DNA from: Branchinecta lynchi
Taxonomy: Eukaryota; Arthropoda; Branchiopoda; Anostraca; Branchinectidae
NCBI GenBank assembly: GCA_023053575.1
Contig: JAKZAP010000001.1
Location: 9,564,849-9,628,848, forward strand
DNA length: 64,000 nt
Direction of reading: 5' to 3'
The notes beneath the pieces are model-generated. The model worked only from the letters and a program-made list of their open reading frames with translations. It was not told the origin of the DNA and did not search any database. The translations under genes were made by a program, and so were the position numbers. This document shows, one piece after another, positions 1 through 11,200 of this stretch. Every line of letters begins with the position of its first letter. Position 1 is the first letter of the stretch.

Positions 1-625
1 CGCGCCTCTCTCGCCGCCCGCCTTTCCATACATAGTGTGAAAACACTGACTTGTCGCAAGGAAATGAAGGTGTCTTCTTTTCGAACTGTTTTTGTCCTTT
101 AGACCCCCCCCCCCCCCCCGCGCCCCAACTACCTCTCCTTTAAAGGACCTATCGTAGCCTCCTTTTCTGTTTCTTCACTGTTTCCCTGCACTAATTGTAC
201 TTTTATTTCTCAAATTTGTAATTTCAAGCTGCAGTCTATTCGTTGCAAACGACCCTAAGTACAGAGAGAGTATGTTCAATTTTGAAACAAAAACTGTCGT
301 GTAACGACTCGGATCGTTATGTAAACATATACTTTATTAATACAGCAAATAGCCAAAAGAAAGTTTCACTAATACTTCACATAATAAGCCCCAGGCCCCA
401 ACTCTAAAACCAGTTAGCTCATTCTGGCTCTAAACCCGCGAATCAATCTGCTCTTTTTCATTGAATGCAAGGTAATACTTCGTTGACTATTTCATTCCTC
501 CCACAGCGTAGCACGCGAAGGGCGCAGGTGCGATGGCAAAAATATGAGCCGGGCGGCACTTGTTCTTTCAGAAATATTTTGCATCTGTCCTAACTTTTCA
601 CGGAATATCATGTTTGTCAAGATTG
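1..625. other. Fat intron or 5' gene region, no feature seen
   Basis: Contains a poly-C tract (104-118) and AT-rich sequence. No exon continuing the cadherin frame upstream of 5098 was found here. Confidence 0.5.
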
Positions 626-1216
626 TTTTTGGGATCTCAGAACGTAAGTAGAGGGATACTATGACATCACAAAAGTTGTCCGTCTGAGCTTAGTTTTCTT
701 GCCGGACAAATGATTTACCAGGGGTTCTGCCAAAACTGCAAATTTGGTTGAACCTCAAAGTTGTTTCTGAAGTCGATTAGAGATTCGGTATCGGGATAAA
801 GAGACATGCTGAATCGAATTTTGAACTTTATTTCTTTGACGGAGAAGCTGGCAAAATTTGCAAAGACCTGGAAATTTGGATTGAAAGGTTCGGCTCTCAG
901 TGTCACTAGATCATTTGCTCTGCCGGGAATGCTGATAAAATACGAGAAATTTGGTAAAAAAAAAAAATCTAAGAGACCTTTTTGAATTCGATAAGATATG
1001 AGATACCGGAGTAAAAGTGCTTGTTGAATCCGTATCTGAACATGGTTTCCTCATTTGATTAGTTGATTGGCCATAAGCAAAAAACTTCAAAACGGTAAAA
1101 AAAAAAATTAAATATCCAAGCGTTTGATTATGAATGAACATCAAAAATCTCAAAGTGGTCTGGCGAAGACTCGGAAATGTACAAGATTCGATTGTCTGGA
1201 TCAAAAAGTCGAGGGG
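626..1216 (+). repeat. GGATCC-palindrome repeat, copy 1 (diverged, incomplete)
   Basis: Starts TTTTTGGGATCTCAGAACGT and AAGTAGAGGGATAC, with AAAGTTGTCCGTCTG, then diverged minisatellite units (AGACATGCTGAATCGAATTT near 803). Ends TTGTCTGGATCAAAAAGT without the usual terminus. Confidence 0.6.
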
Positions 1217-1776
1217 TTGCTCAGTCCCAAAAACGATGCACACCAAGTGACGCGTGCCGCGGTGCCACGCCGGTGCCACGTTTTTTTTTTTTTTTAATTA
1301 AAATATTGCGATATACCATGATTTCTGAGGTACATGTAAAAAATATTTCATCAGATGATGGCCAAGAACAAAGCAAGTCCACAACGTTCATGAGCTTGGG
1401 ATGAATACAAGAGCTAGAAGCTCATTACTTGCAAGGCTGGTTCAGAGGATAAAATTTAGGAATTTGCAAATTCTTGGGTTTCTTGTGTTTATTTAAGCAA
1501 TACGCTTGAAATAAGAATGATCATGGGCCCTTGGAAATCAAGAGCATGGTCTGGTAAAAGGTATTTTATTTTTGCACTTTAAGGGCACTAGAATTCACCT
1601 GAAAGCAACCCTTGAGGCAAACATTATGATGGGCTCATGCTCATGGGGAACATGAAAATGTATATTTTGCTCAAAGAATTCATATGTAAGCAATACCCTT
1701 GAAGCAAAAATGATCATGGCCCTTGATCGACATCATGAATATGTATCGTTTGGTCAAAAAATGTTTTTTTTTTTTT
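1217..1776. other. Non-coding, between repeat copies 1 and 2
   Basis: AT-rich with the loosely repeated phrase GGGCCCTTG / AAGCAATACCCTTGA near 1490-1740 and again near 2880; probably decayed repeat sequence. Confidence 0.4.
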
Positions 1777-2835
1777 TTTTGGGATCCCAAAACGTAAGTG
1801 GAGGGATACCTATGACATCGAAAAGTTGTCCGTCTGTCCGTCCGTCTGTAAGCACGATAACTCTCGAAGGGAATGAGATATTTTGATGAAACTTGGTGTG
1901 AGGATTCGTTGGGTCGTCGGACCAGTCAAGTTCGTAGATGGGCTTTGTAGCCCTACATTTAGGGGTGGGGGAGGGGTTTCAAATTAAGGGGCAAACAACT
2001 TTTGTATTTTATTCATACTCCGCTGTTACGCAAAAAGCGGGTCATAAATAAATAAATAAAAAAATAAATAAATAAAAAATATTTTGAAACAGCTAATGTG
2101 ATAGTCGATTATGGGGTAAGAAGACATGCTGAACACGATGGTGAAAACCATTTTGTCATCGAACATGTAGTTCACCCGGCATCCGGCCGAAACCGGAAAG
2201 TTTGTTAAAAGTAAAAGTTTTATTTTAAGTTGATTAGATGTTCGATTCATGGGTAGGAAGACACGCTGAACACAGTGGTAAAAACCATTTTCTCGACGGA
2301 CAAGTAGATCGCCCGGAATCCGGCCCAAACCGGAAAGTTTGTTAAAATTAAAAGTTGAAGTTGAAGTTGAAGTTGATTAGATGTCGATTTAGGGCAAGAA
2401 GTCATGCTGAACACTTATCTGAAAACAATTTTCTATCCGGACATGTAGTTCGCCCTGAATCCGGCCAAAACTGGAAAATTGGTAGAAATTAAAGTTTTAT
2501 TTCTAGTTGATTATATAACCGATTTAGGGGTAAGAAGAGACGCTGAATCCGTGTGTGACAATCATATTTTACCCGGACATATAGTTCGACCGGAATCCGG
2601 CTGGAATCGGAAAATTTATCATAAGTTAAATTTGTATTTGAAGTTGATTAGATGTTCATTATTGGGGAAAGAAGATACCCTGAGTTCATTTTTTAGCTTT
2701 CTTTTTTTCGCCGGACAATTAGTTTTGAAGTTTGGCCGAAATCGGGAAATTGGCGGTATAGTGGCAGGAAGACAAGACCCAGTTGTCTGGATCAGATATT
2801 GAATTTTTGGGATCGCATCGAAACCTTTGGTCTTG
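1777..2835 (+). repeat. GGATCC-palindrome repeat, copy 2 (full, with LINE tail inserted)
   Basis: Head TTGGGATCCCAAAACGTAAG, then GTCCGTCTGTCCGTCC and CGATAACTCTCGAAGGGAAT, a GGGTGGGGGAGGGG tract, then five tandem units at about 2128, 2260, 2398, 2535 and 2672 (period 132-138 bp), and the tail TTTTTGGGATCGCATCGAAA CCTTTGGTCTTG. Units share GCCGAAACCGGAAA and a half-palindrome around CCGGAATCCGG. Confidence 0.8.
1999..2078 (+). mobile_element. Severely 5'-truncated copy of the same LINE (3' end only)
   Basis: CTTTTGTATTTTATTCATAC, the same hairpin CCGCT/AGCGG and an ATAAATAA tail are identical or nearly so to the LINE 3' end at 61150-61220, in opposite orientation. It sits inside a GGATCC-palindrome repeat: neighbouring copies of that repeat lack this segment. 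Confidence 0.75.
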
Positions 2836-2967
2836 TTTTTTTGGTTAAGATAGGCACTTTGACGGACCTAGAAATTCATCTTTAAGCAATACCCTTGAGG
2901 CAAATACTATAATGGGCCCTTGTGCATCTTGGATATGCATCGAATGGTCAAAAGTTGTTTTTTTTTT

Positions 2968-3692
2968 TATCCCAAAACGTAACTGGAGGGATACCTGTGA
3001 CTTCGCAAAAGTTGTCCGTCTGTCCGTCTTTAAGCACGATATCTCTCGAAGGGAATGAGATATTTTGATGAAGGTTGGTGTGAGGATTCTTTGGGTCAAG
3101 GGAAAGGTCGAGTTCGTAGATAGGCTCTATAGCTCAACATTTAGGGGTGGGGGAGGTGGTTTGAATTAAGGGTCGAACAATTTTTTTTTTAAAGCTATGT
3201 AAGATTTAGGGGTAAAAATAGATGCTGAACACGAATATGAGAACCATTTTCTCGCCGGAGAAGTTGTTCGCCAGGAATCCGTCCGAAACTTGAAAAATTG
3301 TTAAAAGTAAGAGTTTGATCTGAAGTTGATCAGATGTTCGATATAGGGGTAAGGTGATACGTTGAATTCGTTTTTGAGCTTTATTTTTTGCCGGACAAGT
3401 AGTTCGCTCGGAATCCGATCGAAACGGGAGATTTGGCAGAAGTAAGGCAGGAAGATTTGATCAATTTCGTCAAAGTAGATATGACGTATAGCCTAGGGGT
3501 AAATATACACATGCTGAATACCATATCTGAACTTGGTTTTCTCAGATAATCAGCCATTGAACTTCTCCTTCTTCTAAATCTCAATAGTAAATATGTTCGA
3601 GGAGTCTGACGAAGACCGGATATCTACAAGACCAGATTGTCTGGATCAAACATTAAGTTTTTGGGATCCCTTCGAACCTTTGGTCTTGTTGA
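2968..3692 (+). repeat. GGATCC-palindrome repeat, copy 3
   Basis: Starts ATCCCAAAACGTAACTGGAG; same head with a shorter array (units near 3215, 3350 and 3510). Ends with GATCCCTTCGAACC and TTTGGTCTTGTT. It follows copy 2 after about 130 bp in the same orientation. Confidence 0.75.
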
Positions 3693-4253
3693 GACTTGTG
3701 CGGTTAAGTTCTCTATCAGTTGCTACTAAGCCGATGGGGTTGAAAATTCTGTAACGTGATAAGCGGATAAAGGGTCAAGAAGCCGCTTGGCTAGTCTTGG
3801 TTAAAATGACCCTGGTAATCATGTTCCAGATCTTTTCTGATCCGCCAGGTGACCTTAACGCTCTACTGTTTCCCACTTAGTCCCTTCGAGTAGGGATCAA
3901 CACGTGCTGAGCGTGAGAAATCGCAATAACGACCACCTTGCTATGCAATTCGGTACCATCGTACTGTGTCTCATTTGTTTTCTTTTGGTATCTTTTTGTC
4001 ACTCAAGTCCGTGAAGGGTAGTAGACATATTGCGGTGGAAATTCGGAAACCATTCTGTGGGACCCATTTATAACGCAGCCTCGCGGGCGAATCCTACTCG
4101 ACGCGACCTACTGGAATAATGGCTTCTTTTTTTAGTCTTCTAATGAATCCTTGGGCGCTTAGATATCTTTGGCTGCGGCAAGCGCTTGGAATCTTGAATA
4201 TGTTTGACTGACAGCACCAAAGGTTTCTGGTCAGACGCTAACATGAATAGCTG
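3693..4253. other. Non-coding, nothing recognised
   Basis: Mixed-composition sequence between repeat copy 3 and the CACTGTCA cluster. No ORF, RNA or terminal repeat seen. 4851-5097 directly upstream of exon A is likewise plain intron with a good acceptor. Confidence 0.4.
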
Positions 4254-4850
4254 CACTGTCACAAGTTTCATAACAGATGTCGTATAACACTTTCAAGAAT
4301 AATACCTTTTCAGTTAGAAATAAAGTGTTATGACCAATTAAGTGTATACTATTTCGTGCCTAGATCTCCAACAACACCTTCAGTTGGTAAAAATACTAAC
4401 GGGAACGAAAGAAACATAACAGATAACACCCCAAAGTGTTATCTGTTGAAACCGCGCATCCTTCTGTTGTCGTTATGTAACTTGTGACAGTGTAGTATTT
4501 TTACCTATTGAAGGTGTTGTTGGAGATTTAGACACGAAATAGTATAAACTTAATTGGTCATAACACTTTATTTCTAAGTGAAAAGGTGTTATTCTTCAAA
4601 GTGTTATTCACAATCTGCTATGAAACTTCTGACAGTGTAGTCTTTGCGACATTTTGACAAACGAAACGCAATCCAGAAGGATGCGCAGTTTCAACAGATA
4701 ACACTTTGGATGTTATCTGTTATGTTTCTTTCATTTCCCGTTCGTATTTTTACCAATTAAAGGTGTTGTTGGAGATCTAGGCACGAAATAGTGTAAACTT
4801 AATTGGTCATAACACTTTATTTCTAAGTGAAAAGGTGTTATTCTTGAAAG
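4254..4850. repeat. Palindromic cluster of CACTGTCA-ended MITEs
   Basis: 4254-4492 is a complete unit ending CACTGTCACAAGTTTCATA / TGTAACTTGTGACAGTG. A further right half ends GAAACTTCTGACAGTG at 4637, and 4640-4850 is the reverse complement of 4270-4470 (TAATTGGTCATAACACTTTA recurs). Nested or rearranged copies; all in the DNA upstream of fat exon A. Confidence 0.65.
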
Positions 4851-5097
4851 TTTATGGACATTTATGGCATATTCATTCATGTATAAAATCCGGCTGTATT
4901 TGTTTTAATTAGTTTGTATGTCCGCTTTTGCTGCTATTCGTTTTTCTGCGCAAAAGCGGTAGGAAAATACGACAATCTCGATTTTGCGCAGCTTATAAAT
5001 CCATCGTGAAGATTCTGTTCTGTACCCTACCAACCAGTTATTGATGTCAAGTATTAGGTTGACTGAGTAAGTCTGTCACTGATTTCCTGTCTTACAG

Positions 5098-5233
5098 GTT
5101 CGATATCTGCTCAAAGATGGAGACAACTCACTGTTCAAGATTAACACAACCTCAGGAGAAGTCACAGTCCACAAACCCTTAGATCGCGAGGCACAGGCAC
5201 AGTACCAGCTTACCATCATCGCCATGGATGGAG
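5098..5233 (+). CDS. ft: fat exon A: second half of a cadherin repeat
   Basis: Acceptor CTTACAG ends at 5097 and donor GTATGT starts at 5234. In phase 0 it reads VRYLLKDGDNSLFKI, then the cadherin hallmark PLDREAQAQYQL and AMDG, ending with one base of a split Gly codon. The N-terminal half of this repeat is not found in bases 1-5097, so the preceding exon is outside the window. Confidence 0.9.
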
Positions 5234-8200
5234 GTATGTCTTAATTGAGTTTTGTCTGTGCGTCAAAGGTACGCGTACCCATGGTCCCGATTTTCGTAGC
5301 TGGATGCGAATTTCCTCCTTCGCTCCGAACTTTTAACGCATTATATGCAGGTTTCCCCATTTTGTTTGATTTTTGTTCGTTTACACATTCAAACCTTTCA
5401 GACTTAGCTAATTTGTTGGATAGAGAAAAAAAGAATAAGAAACAAAACGCCTACGACTGCAAGGGGTTGCTCCACTCTAAAACACATCCAATATAGTAAT
5501 CACTATATAATAATTGCAGTCAACTCAATACATTCACTCGGCCTTGCCTTATTTGGCATTTTAATTGAAAAGCAATCTTGTTTTTGTGTCATTTAATTGA
5601 ATACACTTAACTATTTGGATTGTGCAAAGGGATTTTTGTATTTTCCACTATCTGCTCTAGTTATGACCTTCAGAATATCTTCGGGCGTCCCACCAGCGTA
5701 AATTCTACTATAAATTCTACTATGACACGGGAAATTTAAACATGGCTTTTCGGTGGGCAGTGGTGAGATTCGTGAAGATTGCTTAGTGCTTGAACAAAAA
5801 AAAATCATAAATCTTTCTCGAAAGGCATACATCAAAAATACAAGCGCATATAGGTACCACAAATCACAAGGAAATTCGACTATTTGAAAAGAGATTATTC
5901 GTGAATAGCGGAACAGTGAAGTAACGCATTTTCAGCGGGTCGTCAAGCCAATATAGGTGACTAAGTGATGGGCAACAAAACTGTCCTATCCCATCCCTGT
6001 TCGTTTGAACTTTAACAAAAAACGACAGCTTTCCAGTTAAAAAAAAACGAAACAAAATTAGTAATACCCTACACTAAAAACAAATATCAAAACATAATTA
6101 CGTACCAGACCTTCTCGTGTCAGCTCTTTTAACAGCCCCCACGCTGCCATTGTCTTTTCTGGCTCTGATAGTATATCTTCCCCACAGTAAATGCTTAACT
6201 GAGCTGACATACCGCTCTGTATATTTGCTCTCTTGCACACAATTTATTGTAATAAGCAAAAAATAACGAAATGATCTTTAATTGACAAATCCGAGTCAGG
6301 CGGTCGATACGAGGTTCTGTGGCTGCTTTAAAGTCGCTCTTTTCTTTTTTAGTTAGGATCTCGGTTAGGACAGACTTGATTGGTTCGAGAAAGAAAAACG
6401 TTGCTAGTGGAGATGGGAAACCAAGAAGGAATAATAAAATTTATAATATATAATTTTAAAGAAGAAAGTTCAGGAGGACAAAAAACAAACCCAGACGGAA
6501 CAAGAATTCGAGGATTCAACCGCCGCATAAATTGACCCAAGGATGTCTCTGCGATACACCTTCCGTAATCGGTTGATAGCATCGAACACTCTTCGTATTT
6601 TATCTTGTACATGTTTGCTAAGATTTCATGTATGTTAGAAGAAAGAGGGATTCGAAAATACAAAATCCTCCGAACTATGGGTTACATATACTTTTATTCG
6701 AATGCAGACCAGCTGTGTACAGTCTGTCCAGCCAGCTTATACATCTTCCCTGTACAAAAAAAAACAGGTCTGACTGTAGTGCCTAGGAAATACACATTTG
6801 TGATCAATCAGTCACGTGTCTTGAATCTAACCATGCCTTAAAATGCAACCGCCGAGTGTTTCATGAGAATATGGAGAATTTGGTCCTTTTTTGTCAGCTG
6901 GGGTGACTTTGATCGATACGGCAAATTCTTCACTAGCAAAAAGAATCTTATTAAATCCAAGCCCAAAGCGATGAATGAGGGCACGCTAACTCTGCATGCC
7001 TTGGTGTATATTCCAAGGTCTCCCATGTGCAAAGACTCGAACATTCGTTGCTGCAGGCAACGGCATAAAATATGCAGTACACAATTATTTACAAGGGCAT
7101 TCCAGTATCATGGCATACTACTTCCCCCTTTATAAGTTGTCTTGCTTTCGGCTAGAAGATACACAGCTGCCTTGGTACTAGATGATGCTATTCTTCGATC
7201 TGCTTTGAAGAGACAGAACAATGTTGGATCTTTTCAAGACAGACCAGTACGGCTCGAACCACATTATCCTACCTGATGAAAGAAGACCTTCTGCGCCATG
7301 AGAGGCAATGGGTGAACGGCTCTAAACAAATGAGGACGAAGACTGGAATCGTAGGAAGTGCTGCGTTTCCGATACCAAAAGCGTACAGTCTTCGGTCTTG
7401 CGACGGAAGCAGTGTACGTGATGTCCGGAGCAATCCAGGGAACGGAATGGGGAGCGTTCGTTGGCTGTTCTCGATCATGCAATGAAATCCTATGGTGTGG
7501 GTCGACACTCGAAAGGTCTATACCCACAGGAGGGCAAGTATCTTGAGGGGGTTGTATGGGGCTTTAGTCGTCTGGTTGACCAAGGAAGACAGATAAATTT
7601 ATTCTCCTTCCTCGTGGGAAAGAAAAAATTGAGAGATTATGAGATTTTGTTCGATATAGGTCCTGCATTCTGATAACGAGTGAATAGCCTCTCGACTGGT
7701 TTCTTCATATCTGAATTAACTGGAACCAAAATTGCTTTTCGGATGGCATGTAATGCGCATAATGACTTGCCCGGAGAGCGTGCGCAGAGATGTGTTTGAA
7801 TGCGAATACTGCGTATAAGGCTTTCGGCGATTTGTGTCTGATTTAAATTTGCTGCCCTCGGATCGGTACTTGGGGCGTAGCGGGTTGAATGACGTCTGAC
7901 GGAGTGGTTGTAGTATTGCGTCTGTGAAAGGCTTTTTCATGTCATTCCTGTTATGACGGTTCAGGCAGTCCATCAGTTTCTGATGGACACGGACTGGTAT
8001 TGCCCGTCTGGAATTTCTGCCTGGCAGCATTTGGCTTCAAATTGTTGGTTAGCAGTTGTCTGGAAGAAACCTTCTAAGGCAATCTGGAACTCTCGGCCGG
8101 CTCTGAGACGTGCAGTCGCACACACGCTTTTAAAACCCGGCATCTGACATAGCTCAGCCGGAATCTTAGCTCTCGCTCCCCGTTAACAAATAACAGTGCT

Positions 8201-11200
8201 CCGTGAGAGTTTTTTTTTTTTTTTTATCGCGCAGAATTATGCGTTTTGCCGAAATGTTTCACGCACTAAATAATTGAAACACGTCAAACGATTTTTCAAA
8301 GTAAAAGTTGATCTTCTTTTTTATAAAAGAAAATAATATAATCCTATGATGGTTGGAAAGAAATATCTTGCGAGTAAGCATTCATTTGAACTAGATGACG
8401 TGGGAAATTTGACTGGAGATTCCCAGTTTGATTGTCCCCTGGGACTTCAAGGGTCATCTCTTGAGAAGGTCGATGACCTCCTTCCAAAGATCGTGATCAG
8501 TTTCTCGTTGCGACTGCGTTGGTTGCGATGTAGACATTCATGTAACACAGCAGCGTTCGACGTTTAAAGACCAAAATTTGGAGAAAAAAGGAGAAAGAGT
8601 GGCGACGATAAAAATGTGTATTTGTGACTTAATCCATTAGACAACAAACATTAGTGCGAAGAAATAAGCTAGAATTTTTTCACAAAAAGCTAAATTTCGT
8701 TTTTGCTCGAAGTTATACTAGTTAGGTAAGGTAACGGCAGCCGGCAACCAAAAACCCTTCTAATTAAAGGTAAAGTCCGACTTCGATATAAAAAAAAACA
8801 TAGCTATTTTCGCAACATAAATACGGATTAACGATTGACCATTCATCTGCAGCTGCCTAATAGAATCGAAGACACTGCTGCTAGATTCTTCCGCAAAAGA
8901 AGACATCAATTTTATCAAGCCGCCGAATTCGAGAAGCACGAAACGAATGCAATAAACCTGTTTTAGACTTTCCAGTTATTGGAATCTACAAAGCTTACGG
9001 CGGCTTGTCAGAAAGAAGATGTATGGGGTGGATTTGAATTCCATCTGACCGCAGAACAAAGGAGCTGTTCGGAAATTAGCATACTCTTCGAGGACGGGTT
9101 GATGAAAACTAGAACCCCCGGCTAGTTGGATGCGTCGTGCGCAGCTAACTGGCATCCTGCTGGTGTGAAATGCGAAACTGCACAGGAAACAGGGTCTAGA
9201 CCAGGTCGAATTCATGGATTGTCGATGTGCTGTAAGTGGCTTGGGAAATCGATATCAGCCAGGCGTTCATTATTCAGAGCCCATTTGATGAGTAATTGTT
9301 ATTGTTCTTGCTCGGTTTCCCATATCGTGTTGCACAACTTTTCGCAAAGACGGGGGAAATTAAATAAACGAGAAAAGAAAGAAGAAAATGAATGGGCAAT
9401 ACTCTTGATCATAAGTATTCCTGCCAATGAAGAAGCATGTAGCCTAGTGAAGAGCAGGAAATGTCACCACAGCTGTCCCTAACAAACGCTGTTGATGGAT
9501 TGGCATATTATTCGAATCATCGTTCGGGTGACGTTTCTCCTTCTTCCCGAGGGTCACTGGCGTGTTTTGGTGGCACACACTGGCACATTGAGTATAGCCA
9601 AAATAAATTCAAGATTGAGCTGCTAAAGCATCGTAGCTGACATATCCGTCTGCATTATTTGAATAAAGCATAGACTTTGGCCCTCCAACTGCAGGTATGA
9701 GTTCGTACTATTCGACAAGACCGTCTGTCACTCGTTTACGGTGGAATCCTGAGCAGATACCTCATTATAAAAAAAATAAATATATATTATGTATGTGCTT
9801 GAAAACAACTTCCAGAAGGGTGCCAAAGGAATAAGATGTGGAAGAACAAACGAATTTACACTTTAAGAACAAATGAATAATGCATAATTTTAACAAATCT
9901 GTTAAATTGTAGCTGCATTCAGACAAGGATTCCAAATGCTTTGCGGACTGTTAACGAAAAAGTTATTCCTTATAATCCTTATCTCTGCAATATCACCATG
10001 CGTGCGGAGTCGAATAGATCCTTGATACCCTGCCTGATGAGGAGGGTAGGAGCTACGCGGATTTTAAAGCCCCGGAGAAGAAATTTCCAAAGTAACAGCC
10101 GATTGGTTGTCTACCATTGTGATGTTGCATGTGACGCGCTGCAAAGCGGGTGAGCACGCCTGCTGCACTATTTCCTCTAACATGCGCAGCGGCGAAGAGG
10201 GAAGTAGACGGGCATCAACTCAAAGCTCAGCAAGTACCTCTACCTCAGTTAAATTTAGTCGAGGTATCCATATTCGCTGCATGGGACCAAAGACGGAGGT
10301 TATGTTGGCTTATCTGTTCTTGGTCTTAGTAAGTTAGAGAGTCCTTGGGCAGCACGGGAGCGCAAAATCCTGACTTTCGATTAAAGGTCCAGTTCGTTTT
10401 ATTAAAAATCAACTATACGGAAATTTGAATTAATTAAAACGATCATTGATAATCGCACATTAGATCTAAAATCATAAAAAAAAGTTACGCTAGACGGATA
10501 ACGGGATAAGTCAGCTAAGATTTGGTCCAGCGGTATTGACCCTTCTTGGCAAGGGTCCTCGTGAAACTATGGCCGGAAGTAACGAATCTGCAGTAATTTA
10601 ATCGTAGTTTCAAAATACGACGCCTACTACTTTTGACAAGTTTGTTTTCGCATGTGCATTGCAATCACTGACTACAATCTTACCTGACTTAACAATTTAG
10701 CGTAATTTTGTGTATATAATTCGAAGTCAGCTGGGGCTGAAGGAGTGTTTAAGTCATAACATAATCGCTTTCTCTTGTGCACCCAAAACACTATTATTCA
10801 TGAGCGGTGGGGACCTAATAGCTCCTTGGCGCATACCTTTTCGGATTGGAATAGGTGGCGTAACAATTGCAGGTCACCGCCCTTGAACTTTAATTTTTAT
10901 ATTTAGTTATCTACACATAGAACGAATTGCAAGTATAACCAGGAATCAGCTCTACTTTGATAAGCACTTGACAAGGATTGCGCATGAAATGCCCTCTAGA
11001 CGTCAAGGACCGCAAGTCTCACCTTTATCATTATCACTCCATCTTAAATTTGCAGTCAGATAGTGCGCATGCTCGCGACCTATTTATTTCTTGAAACCAA
11101 ACTGGTTTGTAGGGATATAGCACTTCACCTAGGACCACAATTCAAACATTTTCACAAAAAGGCGCCCAGGTGAAGTACAATAATCTGTGGGCTTTCTTTT

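Noticed and set aside
2100..2830. Regular ~135-bp array that could be mistaken for a CRISPR
   Set aside because: Eukaryotic context; whole units are similar, with no unique spacers between short identical repeats.
1..5097. Search for the fat exon preceding exon A
   Set aside because: No stretch reads as the N-terminal half of a cadherin repeat followed by a phase-0 donor; the exon must be further upstream.
7264..8150. Overlapping ORFs on both strands
   Set aside because: Too short, mutually overlapping, no domain recognised; recorded only as unassigned intron.
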